Assembly (NCBI GenBank): GCA_000469685.2
Contig: LS997563.1
Location: 13,830,940-13,894,939, forward strand
DNA from: Haemonchus contortus
Lineage: Eukaryota > Nematoda > Chromadorea > Rhabditida > Trichostrongylidae
Length of the DNA stretch: 64,000 nt
Direction of reading: 5' to 3'
The notes below the pieces were generated by a model, which was given only the letters and a program-made list of their open reading frames with translations, was not told the DNA's origin and ran no database searches. Made by a program: the position numbers and the translations under genes. Positions within the stretch are counted from its first letter, which is position 1. Each line of letters opens with the position of its first letter. Positions 1 to 9,150 of the stretch are shown in pieces.

Positions 1-791
1 CCGACCGACTGACGACGTTGCTGATCACGTGTTTTCAACGTAGGATAGATTGCGTTTAGGGCCGCGTGAGCGGTATCCATAGGTGCTGTATTGTCAACGT
101 GTGGCTACCAACACCGTCGCTAGGTCGGCCGACCGGTGAAATAGTGTTCATCGCTAAACTCTGAAAGCACTCTCACAGTGCTGTAGATATACAATCAGAG
201 ACTCTTACCAAAGATAGAAATAACTGTGATCGAAGGAGATTATAATGGACTTTTCACAGAAGGTTGGATTGGATGTAGTGAATGTTCCAATAGTTCATTT
301 GCAACCGGTGGCGCTCGGCGCTCATATGCTGCCTCAGCGTCCGCGCCGGTGATGGACCGAGGAGGAAAAGAGGATAAAAGGCAGACAAGACCGTCCCAAA
401 GAAAACTGTCGAGGCATTAACGTAAAAAGTTATACTTAAAAAAGAACGAAGTAAAACGTTAAATACAGCACTTGGAAATTCATTCGAGATTTCAACGCGG
501 GATAACGATCCATTACCGGCTCCATTACAGATTGTCGATCGTCACCGCGTGACGTCCAACTATGAAAATGCTAAGCCTAAACACAGGTCTTACATTGATT
601 GCTTGGTAGTTTCAGTTAGGCACGGCTTTGCTTTTCATAGAAAGCTTTTATTATTTTTAATATTATGTTGATTGTTTATGTTACGAAAATAATTTTCAAT
701 TTATGTTACACGGTCAGTAATCATATACATATATGGCTCGCGGATAAATTGAACCATGTGTTTTCTTCATATCGAAGGCTCAGAAAGAGCC
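1..791. other. Unassigned DNA
   Basis: No gene or repeat was recognised. The short open frames here (for example 226-420) have no domain, signal peptide or convincing splice context. The stretch is AT-rich towards its right end. Confidence 0.5.
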
Positions 792-803
792 TTATTTATT
801 TGT

Positions 804-842
<39 letters not shown>

Positions 843-843
843 T
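792..843. repeat. TTTA tetranucleotide microsatellite
   Basis: About a dozen nearly uninterrupted TTTA/TTTG units run in tandem. This is a simple repeat, likely length-polymorphic, with no sign of function. Confidence 0.95.
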
Positions 844-1384
844 TGAATGCGCTCAAAAGGATTCAAATGCAGCTTGTTTCATTGACCTGCGGAATATCGA
901 TAGACCAGCGCCGTTGTCAGCGTCGATGTCGGTAGTATGGATGGGGTCCAGTAGCGAGAAAATTCGCCGATTTCGAGAAAAACACGGCTGTTCGAAATTA
1001 GGGTAACTAAAGGTTGGACGAGATCACCCTGATGGAGATAAGATGGAAGGAATATTCGGCCGAGGCTTCAGTTGTTGCAACTGCGCAAAGATATGACTAT
1101 ATCAAGCCAGGTCTGTACAGAACTGTCTTCACCTGACGCTATTGATCATGACAAGTTGTTAAAAGTTCCTGCATGGTTCCTTTGTGATCGGTGCTGCCTC
1201 TACAATGCCGGTGAGACTCGTCCGAGGATACACACGGGCCAATCTTTGAGCCTTTGCAACTCCCTAACTAGGCCGTTTTCAGCTCTGATAGCGCCAGGTA
1301 TGGTACACGAGTGGCCTAAAATGCAAATTCATCCTATGAGGGAATCTCAAAAACCATTTGAATCGTGAACTGTGCCTTTAAGTT
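844..1384. other. Unassigned DNA
   Basis: No recognisable gene was seen. Just before the right edge a near-perfect 14-bp hairpin (1365-1399, GTGAACTGTGCCTT against AAGGCACGGTTCAC) overlaps the start of the MITE that follows. Confidence 0.4.
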
Positions 1385-1993
1385 GAAGGCACGGTTCACG
1401 ATAAAAATGGTTACTGAGTCCCTCTTAGGAATACTCAGTGGCCCCATGGGTAATAGGAAGGGCTCTTTCGCGTCCAAAAACTTAACGGTCAGGGCACAGT
1501 GGAAGCCCTTTTCTCGGCTGGCGCGTCATTCCCGCCCCTCGATCGATGTCACGTCAGACGAGTGTCGAGGCGATACAGATTGCAATTATTCCAGCTGATC
1601 GCGCAGTGATGAGGCGATGTTTTTACCCAATTCTTTTTTCCTCTGTTCTTCTTTTTGCTGCTGCGATCCAATTTCCGCTGTTACTAGGGTTTTTGTTATC
1701 TTATGGGTTATGAGTGAATGAACTCTTGCTTACCGAAGTTTGTTATTCGCACCAGGACCCACACGTACGCAATGACCCACATTGTATAGCTCATTCAATC
1801 GTCCCACTCTTCTTCATTCTTCTGGTCTCATTATCTTCCATCCACCTTTTTAACGATTTTTCGAAGCCTTTTTCCACTCTGGAAACACCGATTCACGCAG
1901 TTCCTTCGCTTTCATCGCCTGTTTTCCATTTTACCTTCCATTTTTCGTCATTATCTGGATTACCCAAAGTTATCGTGAGCTGTGCCTTTAATG
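1385..1993. mobile_element. MITE-like element, copy 1 (TIR AAGGCACRGYTCACGATAA)
   Basis: The left end reads AAGGCACGGTTCACGATAA. The reverse complement of the right end reads AAGGCACAGCTCACGATAA, giving roughly 19-bp terminal inverted repeats about 600 bp apart. A diverged second copy lies at 31,500-32,027 and shares internal blocks (a TTAGGAATACT-like motif near the left end, TCTGGATTACCCAAA near the right end). No transposase is encoded, so this is a non-autonomous DNA element. The superfamily cannot be told from the ends. Confidence 0.55.
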
Positions 1994-2035
1994 GTGGGTT
2001 GGCGATACAAGAAAAAGGATAAATTCATGGTGCGT

Positions 2036-2130
2036 TAATTTCCCGTCGGAGGGATGCGCCCACGCATTCGAAATAAGTTCAGAATCGTAGTGACTCATTC
2101 AATGCGTATGTGCCCCCTATACCCTCTATA
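2036..2130 (-). repeat. tRNA-derived SINE-like repeat, 3' fragment
   Basis: This matches the tail part of the dispersed SINE-like family best seen at 30,262-30,526; shared blocks are GGGATGCGCCC and CAGAATCGTAGTG. Only the portion distal to the tRNA-like head is present. The copy stops shortly before the LTR retrotransposon and does not resume after its 3' LTR, so it was already truncated before that insertion. Confidence 0.6.
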
Positions 2131-2157
2131 CTTGAAAATACTGTCACTATTTCTTTT

Positions 2158-2421
2158 TGTAGAGTGTGGATGGACCTCCTTGACGTTTCAATTGGTCAAC
2201 GTACTAATGTGATCTACTACGTTATTGTATTGACCTATTGACGTGGCGCGGCCACCCCTATATAAGGGCGCACCGTCGCCATTGTGCTGCATTATTGTTG
2301 TTCTTTTCTTTTGGACTGTTATCCGTGTTCTGTTGTTTCTCTTATAAATCGCTTTCCTTTTGCTCGCCGGACGCATCTGACCGGTTCAACCGAACCCACA
2401 CAAGGTGAGGTTGAACCCACA
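2158..2421 (+). repeat. 5' LTR
   Basis: 264-bp LTR starting TGTAGAGTG and ending GAACCCACA. It carries a TATATAA box at 2259-2265, which would place the U3/R boundary shortly downstream. Its last 45 bp hold an inverted pair GGTTCAAC / GTTGAACC. It is identical to the 3' copy. Confidence 0.95.
2259..2265 (+). promoter_or_regulatory. LTR TATA box
   Basis: TATATAA in a GC-rich setting inside the 5' LTR, repeated at 6268-6274 in the 3' LTR. It is the probable core promoter of the retrotransposon. Activity is inferred from position only. Confidence 0.6.
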
Positions 2422-2439
2422 TGGGGGCCGAACATAAGG
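2422..2439 (+). other. Candidate primer binding site
   Basis: TGGGGGCCGAAC begins at the first base after the LTR terminal CA, as expected for a site paired to the CCA end of a tRNA. The cognate tRNA was not identified. Confidence 0.5.
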
Positions 2440-2922
2440 ACCTGGTCGAGCATTAGGATAAGCGGTTTTCTAGCACTAGAAGCGGAGTTGCCCTCCAGCT
2501 TCTAAGAGTGCGACCAGCTCTTGTGCCGTCAGTCGCGGTGGAGCTGGATAGCTGCCGTGGGGTAGCACCACTAAGACCAGTGGACGATTATCAGTATCGA
2601 TCCACTTGACATCTTAGTGGGCGGGTAAGCCATTCTACAAGGCCGAACTCTGCGCAAAATTTTTTGCCCACTAGCCTTGTAAAAGTGTGCACCGATCGCG
2701 GTTACTTGCTTTAGCAGGCTTAGGCGAGGTTCAATCGCGGTCAGCTGCTATTGCTAGTTAGAGCGAGTTCAGTGGGCGCAGGAAAGGCGCAAAAAAAAGG
2801 CATCTGCCACACAACCACTGACTGTTTGTTTGGAATTTGTTCGATTCCGTGCTCCCATAAACCGAGATTTTCTCATCTCGTGGCGATATTGGATTATCAT
2901 ATCGTAGATTCTCGTTCAGACT

Positions 2923-5900
2923 ATGGCTGAAAACGAGATTGATAAGGAAATCGAACATATGTTGTCCTTTGAGAACGGGGACGATGATCAGGTCACGAAC
3001 CTACAATCGCAGGTGGCAACGCTGATGGAGCAAATTCAGAAGCTCTTACAACAAGCGGGCCAGGTAAAATCCTCAGTATCCATTGTACAAAATGAGGTGC
3101 AAGCGCTGCAGACATTGCCAGAGCGAGTCCAACGAGAGATATGGAAGGACAATAGAACACGGGCAGCGGAAAAGAACCGTGATGAAGTTGCTCTGATAGT
3201 CTCAGAACTTGCAAGTGGCAGCTGTGAAATCATAAACACAGAAATGCCAAAAATTAACCAATTGATAGATGATCTCCTTCTGTGGGAGAACTACAATTGG
3301 GAACAGTTGATGAGTGAGCTTAAAGAACTTCAGGCACAAGTACTACACGATGATAAGTGTATGAGAGAATTAGCGCGCTTTTTGAATGTAGCGTCAACTG
3401 AAGTTGTCAGCACAGTAAAGACCTATTTTGGCAAACATGGAAAACACAAGGAGCCTTGTTCGAATACCCCGAACTTGGCCCATCCTGTCGGGCATGAGCG
3501 ATCTGAAAGTGCTAATAGGCAACTGTTTCAGAGAGAACAGCCGATGGAAGTGGATAACCCCAGCACAAGCACAAGCTTCAGAAGTGTCATGAAACAAGTG
3601 CGAGAACGGGATCGCGCCCCGTTTGCAGAGCTCACGCCTTTCGATTTAGCTGAAGCTGAACGAAGTCAGTTTAATCCCTTCAAAACAGTTAGCTACTGTA
3701 CTCCGGTATCTCAAAATGACGACCTTGAATTTGTTAATAATGCCTTTTTACAGTCGTCACGAGGGAAAGTGAGGTCATTAACCGCACAACCGACGCAGAG
3801 CAGCCAAGGTGTGTTTCCATCCTTATCACAATTTTCACCGCAAGTGAATGTGGGTATAGCTTTAGCGGCTATGGCGTTACCGGAGGTACCCCCCTTCTCA
3901 CATCCTCAGGGAAAGGGGTTCGAACATTTCATAACTTCTTTTCATATGAAATATGGTGGATTGGGCCTACAAGATGAGATGCTAATTCACCTTATGTGTT
4001 CAAAACTGCAAGGGTATCCGAAAGCAGTTGTGGAAACCCTGCCCCGTAGTTTGAAAGAGGGTAGTTATGTTAACTTTGTGGAAGCTTTGCGAGCCGAACT
4101 CGAAGAAAATGAAGTTGCTCAACGCACAGAGACATACATAAAGTTGAAACAACTTCGGAAACGTTCATCGGTAACAGATTACTGTCTTGAACTTGAGGAC
4201 TTAACTCGTAAGGTATACCCAGATGCGAGTGAAAAAGAATTATCCATGAATCGCGCAGGGGAACTGATAACACAACTCACAGAATGGAAGGAATATGTCC
4301 AACTCTTCAACACTCTAGAGCAATCCAAACAGGAAGAAGCCTATGAGAAACTTAAGAACCTGGCACAAAGCATTGAGCGAAGCCAACAAGTGGCTAAAGC
4401 GGTGCGATTCTCTCTCAGAGCGAGCCAGGAAAATAACTTCAGCTCTAGACAAAGCGCAATCCGCGATCACATTCCTTCTGATAATCACAAGAGCGAACAC
4501 CAGCGTCATACCGTAGCATGTTCGTTTTGCAAAAAGCAAGGGCATTTCAAACGGGACTGCTGGAAGGCTAGAGGTGCTCGCAACAAAGAGTATCCTGCGT
4601 TACCATCGTCAACACCAGCCAACTCTGCACCTCTCGGCAGACATTCTTCCAGCCGTGATCAAAAAGAGCAAGGCCCGAAAGTCCAGACTTTTATTACAAC
4701 ACTAGACAAGTGGGAATGTGGGGAGATCCAAGTCAAAGTGACTGCACAAAATGAGCTCTTCGGCAAACAGACAGTAGCCAAAGTAGATCTCTTGGGCATG
4801 TCTAGAAATGCTTTATTGGACACTGGATCCCAAATCAGTATCCTACCGCTAAAAATGCTGCGAGAAGCGCAAAGAGCAGGATTTGACATCGATAAAGATG
4901 TCGAAGAGGTTCCAATTCCTAATCAGAGAACAATTTATGACGCATCGGGAAACCCAATGGAGTTCAAAGGTGCGATTCGTCTTACAATAAAGACCAAGAA
5001 TGTAAAACCACAAAGAGTGGCTATGTTTGTGAGGAAATCAAATGATAACGTGATAACTCTCGGAACCAATGTTCTGGAAAAATTGAACTTAGTGCTGAAA
5101 GAACAAAACGACACAGGGGAACAGAAGAACCCTAGAAGAAGAGGTCGAAATCAGCAAAGCTTTCCGGGGCAAAACAGGAAGCTTAACAGGCACAATTCCG
5201 AAACGCAACGAGCTGTAGTAGTGCGAAGAGCTGTAGTGAGCCGTAGCAGTGAGCAAAACCAAAGGGCTCGTGAACGCATGGAACAAAACTACGCCAAAAG
5301 GAAAAAGGTCTCGGAGCGACCTTTCGCCGTAGGGGAGAGAGTGTACATGCGGATCCCCATGGAAAAAGCCTCGTCGACCCATCCTAAACTGGTAAATGAG
5401 CGGAATGGACCACCCAGGGTCATTGACGTCAGCGACAACAGCGCAATGGTCACCCCTGAAGCGGATAACGCTGAGCCGCTGAAAGTGCATTCTAGCCTAC
5501 TTAGGAAGTTGCCGGTAGGCATAGATAATGAACCAGTACAAACTGTCAGAGAGAGAAGAAAAAGGGGCAGACCCAAAAAGAGTAGGGGTAAGCACTCTAA
5601 AACGGCGTGTTTCAGAGTCAACGTTGGGCCTTCGCAGGAAGATCCACTGCTTCTGTTCGATCCGTGCACGTGTAAGATCTTCCGCACCAAGGCTAAAACT
5701 GCCCTGCCCAGTCTACGTTCCGAAGTCGTTGAGGAGCTTACAGGAACCGCTAGAGGATTCGATGCACGCGTAGTCGATGCGTATGGAACGATCGACACGA
5801 CGATGCCATTGGGACACCCTGCTTCGAGCCTCGAAATCAGCCCAAGACGTGATGATGACAGATTTCATTCACGGCAGCGTGCAGTGTTCCTGAAGCAAGT

Positions 5901-6171
5901 CAGAAAATTTGCCAAGCGCACGCTATCACAACCAATATTCTTTCCAGCCAAGCGAGACAAGAGGGATGATGCCGCCGACACCAACGCCAGTACAACCAAG
6001 CCCAAGGACGAGCCGCTGAAGAAGAAGCCGAAGATTGTCAAGCCGCACGTGATGTATGTACGAGACGCCAAAGCCGAACGCGACCGCCACCCGCACCTCA
6101 TGAAGCAGAAAAAGGACAACAAGGCAAATGTAAGCCGTCGGAGCCTGGCTTCCCCACGGAGGGGCGTGTAG
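2923..6171 (+). CDS. Gag-protease-integrase C-terminal fusion polyprotein of LTR element
   Basis: Intact 1,082-residue ORF. An acidic, coiled-coil-like N-terminus (about 1-75) is followed by a retrotransposon Gag/capsid-like region at roughly 317-490, a CCHC zinc knuckle (C533, C536, H541, C546) and a retroviral-type aspartic protease with a D633-T-G-S active site and a late hydrophobic-G motif near 709-717. From about 780 it resembles the C-terminal tail of Ty3-type integrase: a charged helix, a GERVYMRIP strand and GPP at 829 in place of the usual GPY. An AT-hook core RGRP (881-884) and a very basic tail with KKKPK near the end follow. RT, RNase H and the integrase DDE core are absent; the junction lies around 725-780. 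The stop TAG (6169-6171) is supplied by the first bases of the 3' LTR. The start ATG follows the 501-bp leader. Role: probably packages element RNA and makes particles; mobilisation would need RT and integrase in trans (inference). Confidence 0.9.
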   Translation: MAENEIDKEIEHMLSFENGDDDQVTNLQSQVATLMEQIQKLLQQAGQVKSSVSIVQNEVQALQTLPERVQREIWKDNRTRAAEKNRDEVALIVSELASGSCEIINTEMPKINQLIDDLLLWENYNWEQLMSELKELQAQVLHDDKCMRELARFLNVASTEVVSTVKTYFGKHGKHKEPCSNTPNLAHPVGHERSESANRQLFQREQPMEVDNPSTSTSFRSVMKQVRERDRAPFAELTPFDLAEAERSQFNPFKTVSYCTPVSQNDDLEFVNNAFLQSSRGKVRSLTAQPTQSSQGVFPSLSQFSPQVNVGIALAAMALPEVPPFSHPQGKGFEHFITSFHMKYGGLGLQDEMLIHLMCSKLQGYPKAVVETLPRSLKEGSYVNFVEALRAELEENEVAQRTETYIKLKQLRKRSSVTDYCLELEDLTRKVYPDASEKELSMNRAGELITQLTEWKEYVQLFNTLEQSKQEEAYEKLKNLAQSIERSQQVAKAVRFSLRASQENNFSSRQSAIRDHIPSDNHKSEHQRHTVACSFCKKQGHFKRDCWKARGARNKEYPALPSSTPANSAPLGRHSSSRDQKEQGPKVQTFITTLDKWECGEIQVKVTAQNELFGKQTVAKVDLLGMSRNALLDTGSQISILPLKMLREAQRAGFDIDKDVEEVPIPNQRTIYDASGNPMEFKGAIRLTIKTKNVKPQRVAMFVRKSNDNVITLGTNVLEKLNLVLKEQNDTGEQKNPRRRGRNQQSFPGQNRKLNRHNSETQRAVVVRRAVVSRSSEQNQRARERMEQNYAKRKKVSERPFAVGERVYMRIPMEKASSTHPKLVNERNGPPRVIDVSDNSAMVTPEADNAEPLKVHSSLLRKLPVGIDNEPVQTVRERRKRGRPKKSRGKHSKTACFRVNVGPSQEDPLLLFDPCTCKIFRTKAKTALPSLRSEVVEELTGTARGFDARVVDAYGTIDTTMPLGHPASSLEISPRRDDDRFHSRQRAVFLKQVRKFAKRTLSQPIFFPAKRDKRDDAADTNASTTKPKDEPLKKKPKIVKPHVMYVRDAKAERDRHPHLMKQKKDNKANVSRRSLASPRRGV

Positions 6172-6430
6172 AGTGTGGATGGACCTCCTTGACGTTTCAA
6201 TTGGTCAACGTACTAATGTGATCTACTACGTTATTGTATTGACCTATTGACGTGGCGCGGCCACCCCTATATAAGGGCGCACCGTCGCCATTGTGCTGCA
6301 TTATTGTTGTTCTTTTCTTTTGGACTGTTATCCGTGTTCTGTTGTTTCTCTTATAAATCGCTTTCCTTTTGCTCGCCGGACGCATCTGACCGGTTCAACC
6401 GAACCCACACAAGGTGAGGTTGAACCCACA
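6167..6430 (+). repeat. 3' LTR
   Basis: 264 bp, identical to 2158-2421, offset 4,009 bp. Its first five bases TGTAG end the upstream ORF. TTTT follows directly as target duplication. Confidence 0.95.
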
Positions 6431-7141
6431 TTTTACATTTTTGAAAGGTAGGTGTGAAGAGCAACAACCAATTTCCTAATGTGAGGCTAGCTGGAGTATG
6501 CCTCCAAGGATAACGTCTAGGTCTTGTAGAGTTGGACTTGCGTCGTTTATACCTCTTGTATTTAGTTGTCTGGATTTCTTCCTCAACTTTCTCTATTCTG
6601 TGCTCTGTAAGTATAGATGTGCAGATAGTGTTCTATGGGACATGCAGTTGCCAGAAAACGACTGTCTTCTCAATTTCATGAAAACTGTTAAAGGAAGTTT
6701 TCAATACATGCCAGTTGTCATCGAAACAGTGATTTTTTTTTGAAATTGATTTAGCTTGGCTATGGTGTTTCTAAGGAAAACCGTGTAGAATTATTACGCC
6801 ATGCGTTGTTTTCGCGCTGGAAATAACAGCCAGGCATAAGAAGGTAGCGCTCTTGTGCTAATAAACAACAGCTCAAATTACAGAAGTGCTTGTTGACGGA
6901 AATCTGAACTTCAAATTTCAATCGATTTCCCTTCTTGTAGAACTCAACTGTTCGCGATCTACATTGTTCAATTATATGCGATTGTTTTGGTAGTTGCTGG
7001 TGCTATGGTGCTAATGTTGGCAGGGAATTTGAGATTCTAATGGAGGCAACACAAATATCTAAATGAATTGGAGTCCGCACTTTGTGTTCTCAAACGGAAC
7101 TCGTTCTAAGGCACTTAATTCTTCCTTCGTTCCACATCGCA
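6431..7141. other. Unassigned DNA
   Basis: AT-rich DNA downstream of the retrotransposon. No gene, domain or repeat was recognised. Confidence 0.4.
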
Positions 7142-7377
7142 TTAACCCATTGACGACCGCTTGGCCCGCTGGCGGGCCACACCATATCGTGCTCCTGTAG
7201 TATTTATATTTATCAAGTGTTCTTTTTTCATGTTTTCGAGTATCACCTGAGCTCACAGCCTTTTTGAGAACCTTGAGGCATTGTAGTCCAGGAATCATTC
7301 ATTCCCAACTACAGTTATTAGAGGAATTGAAAGTTAATGTAAGGACAATATAAAAGGCGCGGTCGCTAATGGGTTAA
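7142..7377. mobile_element. Short TTAA-flanked MITE (piggyBac-like ends)
   Basis: A 236-bp unit bounded by TTAA on both sides. The left end is CCCATTGACGACCGC and the reverse complement of the right end is CCCATTAGCGACCGCGCC. TTAA targets with ends starting CCC are typical of piggyBac-class elements. No coding capacity was seen. A related terminal motif occurs in both arms of the palindrome (48,819 and 51,378). Confidence 0.6.
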
Positions 7378-8149
7378 ATTTGCATGTTCTCTCATGCCCT
7401 GTTCAGAGCCGATTGCTCGTGCGTCTGTGTCATCTCATTCATTACAAGTGATAGCCACTACAATTGTGTAGGCTGTCCCTGTCATTTTCAAGGTTGCTCG
7501 TTAGCGCTGAGGAACAGATTTGCTAGATCTAGTTCTAGTTCTGCTAGATTCCTAGAAGCAGTCTCTTGTAGTCATTTCTGTGAAGGAGGACTCGGGATGG
7601 AGTGGAGACGACGAAAAAGAGGTGCCGTTGTTCACGGCGACTCACCTGCAAAAAGGATTACTCTAATAGGCGAAATCGAATAATTGAAGAATCGCGGAAA
7701 CGGCGTATTGCAGGCGTCATTCATTACTGAAATTCATGTCTCGTTGGACCTTTCTTCGGATTCTTTTTTTATTTTCAGTGGAATATCTACGGCGAACAAC
7801 GCTCCGCATCGAACATAAATGGCTGTTAGCAATTAGGAAGGGTCTAGAACTTATGCCCATTGCACGAGAGCAACTCAAAGATATAAGGAGCAACGCTTGA
7901 AGTTCTAGAACTAGTGGAATTGTTACTCTTCAGAATTCTTCAATGCGCAGCGTTTTCAATGGGAAATTGCAACTTTGGGAACATTCTGGTGGAAGATTTT
8001 CTCCATTGTGCACTTTTACTTGTGTATGTAAAGACATAATTCGAAAATATTTGAAATTAAAGCTAAAAGACCAGATTTCATTATTAATCTACCTCGTTGT
8101 GGTGTGCAGATTCGCATTTGATCTGTCTGATTACTTTGAAGGGTCAGCC
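7378..8149. other. Unassigned DNA
   Basis: Open frames here (for example 7384-7683) carry no recognisable domain and have no supporting splice structure. Confidence 0.4.
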
Positions 8150-9150
8150 GGTCCTACCGAATGGAAGGCCTCGCAGGGCGCAGTTAATGTTGATTGGGGC
8201 TTTGATCCGTAAACTGTAAGTTTGTAAGTTGTGTCCCTGGGCACGACCCATCCAAGCTTTGGAAACAAGTATCACCTCACCTGCATCCCTTGTCGTTCCG
8301 TTGATCGTCGATTTCCTCGAGCAGGCGCCAGTCACGTCTCCACTCGTACCTGTCACGAGCTAGAGTGGTCCAGAGAATCGTCTTCGCTCCAGGGACACGA
8401 GGCCCAGCGTTCCTTTCATTCAGAGTTTAGTGAACAAGTCTAACCACCTCGTTGGGTGCCGTCCTGGTGTTCGCTTGGCAGCACAAGGGGTCCAGTCAGG
8501 AACCCCCCTGATCCAACGGTCGTCACTATATCGGCTAACGTGTCCTGTTCTCCTATTCTACGATTTCTTGGGGTAATCAACGGCATATCTGATCTTCATT
8601 CGATAGGGAATTTCCGAGCATCGCACTTTTCAAAGCGCGTTGAGTAACGCTGACAGCATGCTCATCTTTCTTTCGTATAGTCCAAGTCTCCGAGGCGTAC
8701 GTCAAAACAGGTAGGACAGTAGTGTCGCAAAGGTAAGCAAGGAGCAAGGAGAACAAGGAAAGGGATGTTCTTTGTCTTCTTCACTACTGTCTCGGTACCC
8801 GATAACGCCTCTCAAATGCTCTCCACGCAGCGCGTTTCCTTCTGCTCAATTCCGGAACTAGATTGTTCATTATGTTGACTTCCTGACCGAGATACACATA
8901 GCTAGAGCATGCAGAGTATTCAGCTTAGCGTGAAGTATCAGATACCAATCCGTTTCGTATGAGCAACATCTTCGTTAGGTTCAGTCTCGAGCCTATCCTT
9001 CCGCAATCACTGTCAAACTCGGCCAGCAATCGTTGCGCCTGCTCGATGTTTTTCGGTGTTACAAGTACGATGTCGTCTGCAAAGAGAGATGAGTATAGCG
9101 GCCGTCGACCTTCACTCCCAATTCGTCCCATTCCCGTTCGATACAAGACC
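8150..9150 (-). pseudogene. RTE-type LINE relic, 3' part of reverse transcriptase
   Basis: Read on the minus strand, the stretch near 9150-8925 encodes an LFADDIVLV motif, the F/YADD catalytic box of a non-LTR reverse transcriptase, followed by the LNLTK motif typical of RTE elements. Further along in broken frames come ELSRRKRAAW, a TTVLPVLTYASETW-like block and a DEHAVSVTQRAL-like block. Multiple stops and frame changes interrupt it, and the endonuclease and N-terminal RT are missing. It is a 5'-truncated, decayed copy, as usual for LINEs. Edges are approximate. Confidence 0.8.

Larger units (their letters stand above)
2158..6430 (+). mobile_element. Young LTR retrotransposon lacking RT/RNase H and integrase core
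   Basis: Two LTRs of 264 bp (2158-2421 and 6167-6430) are identical by eye over their whole length, begin TG and end CA. They are flanked by a 4-bp direct repeat TTTT (2154-2157 and 6431-6434). Internally there is a primer-binding-site candidate directly after the 5' LTR, a 501-bp leader, one long ORF (2923-6171) and a short purine run GGAGGGG just before the 3' LTR. The ORF holds Gag, aspartic protease and an integrase-C-terminal-like segment but no reverse transcriptase, RNase H or integrase DDE core. It is therefore a non-autonomous derivative. The identical LTRs indicate very recent insertion. Gag and protease look Ty3/gypsy-like; lineage assignment is inference. Confidence 0.93.

Noticed and set aside
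226..420. 64-codon plus-strand open frame at the left edge as a gene
   Set aside because: No domain, signal peptide or splice context; composition does not stand out.
792..843. Direct TTTA repeats as a CRISPR array
   Set aside because: A simple microsatellite without spacers, in a eukaryotic genome.
2188..2376. Identical 62-codon minus-strand frames in both LTRs as a conserved gene
   Set aside because: Identity is explained by LTR duplication during retrotransposition.
5289..5798. 169-codon minus-strand frame inside the retroelement ORF
   Set aside because: Opposite-strand shadow of the polyprotein, whose domains are clear on the plus strand.
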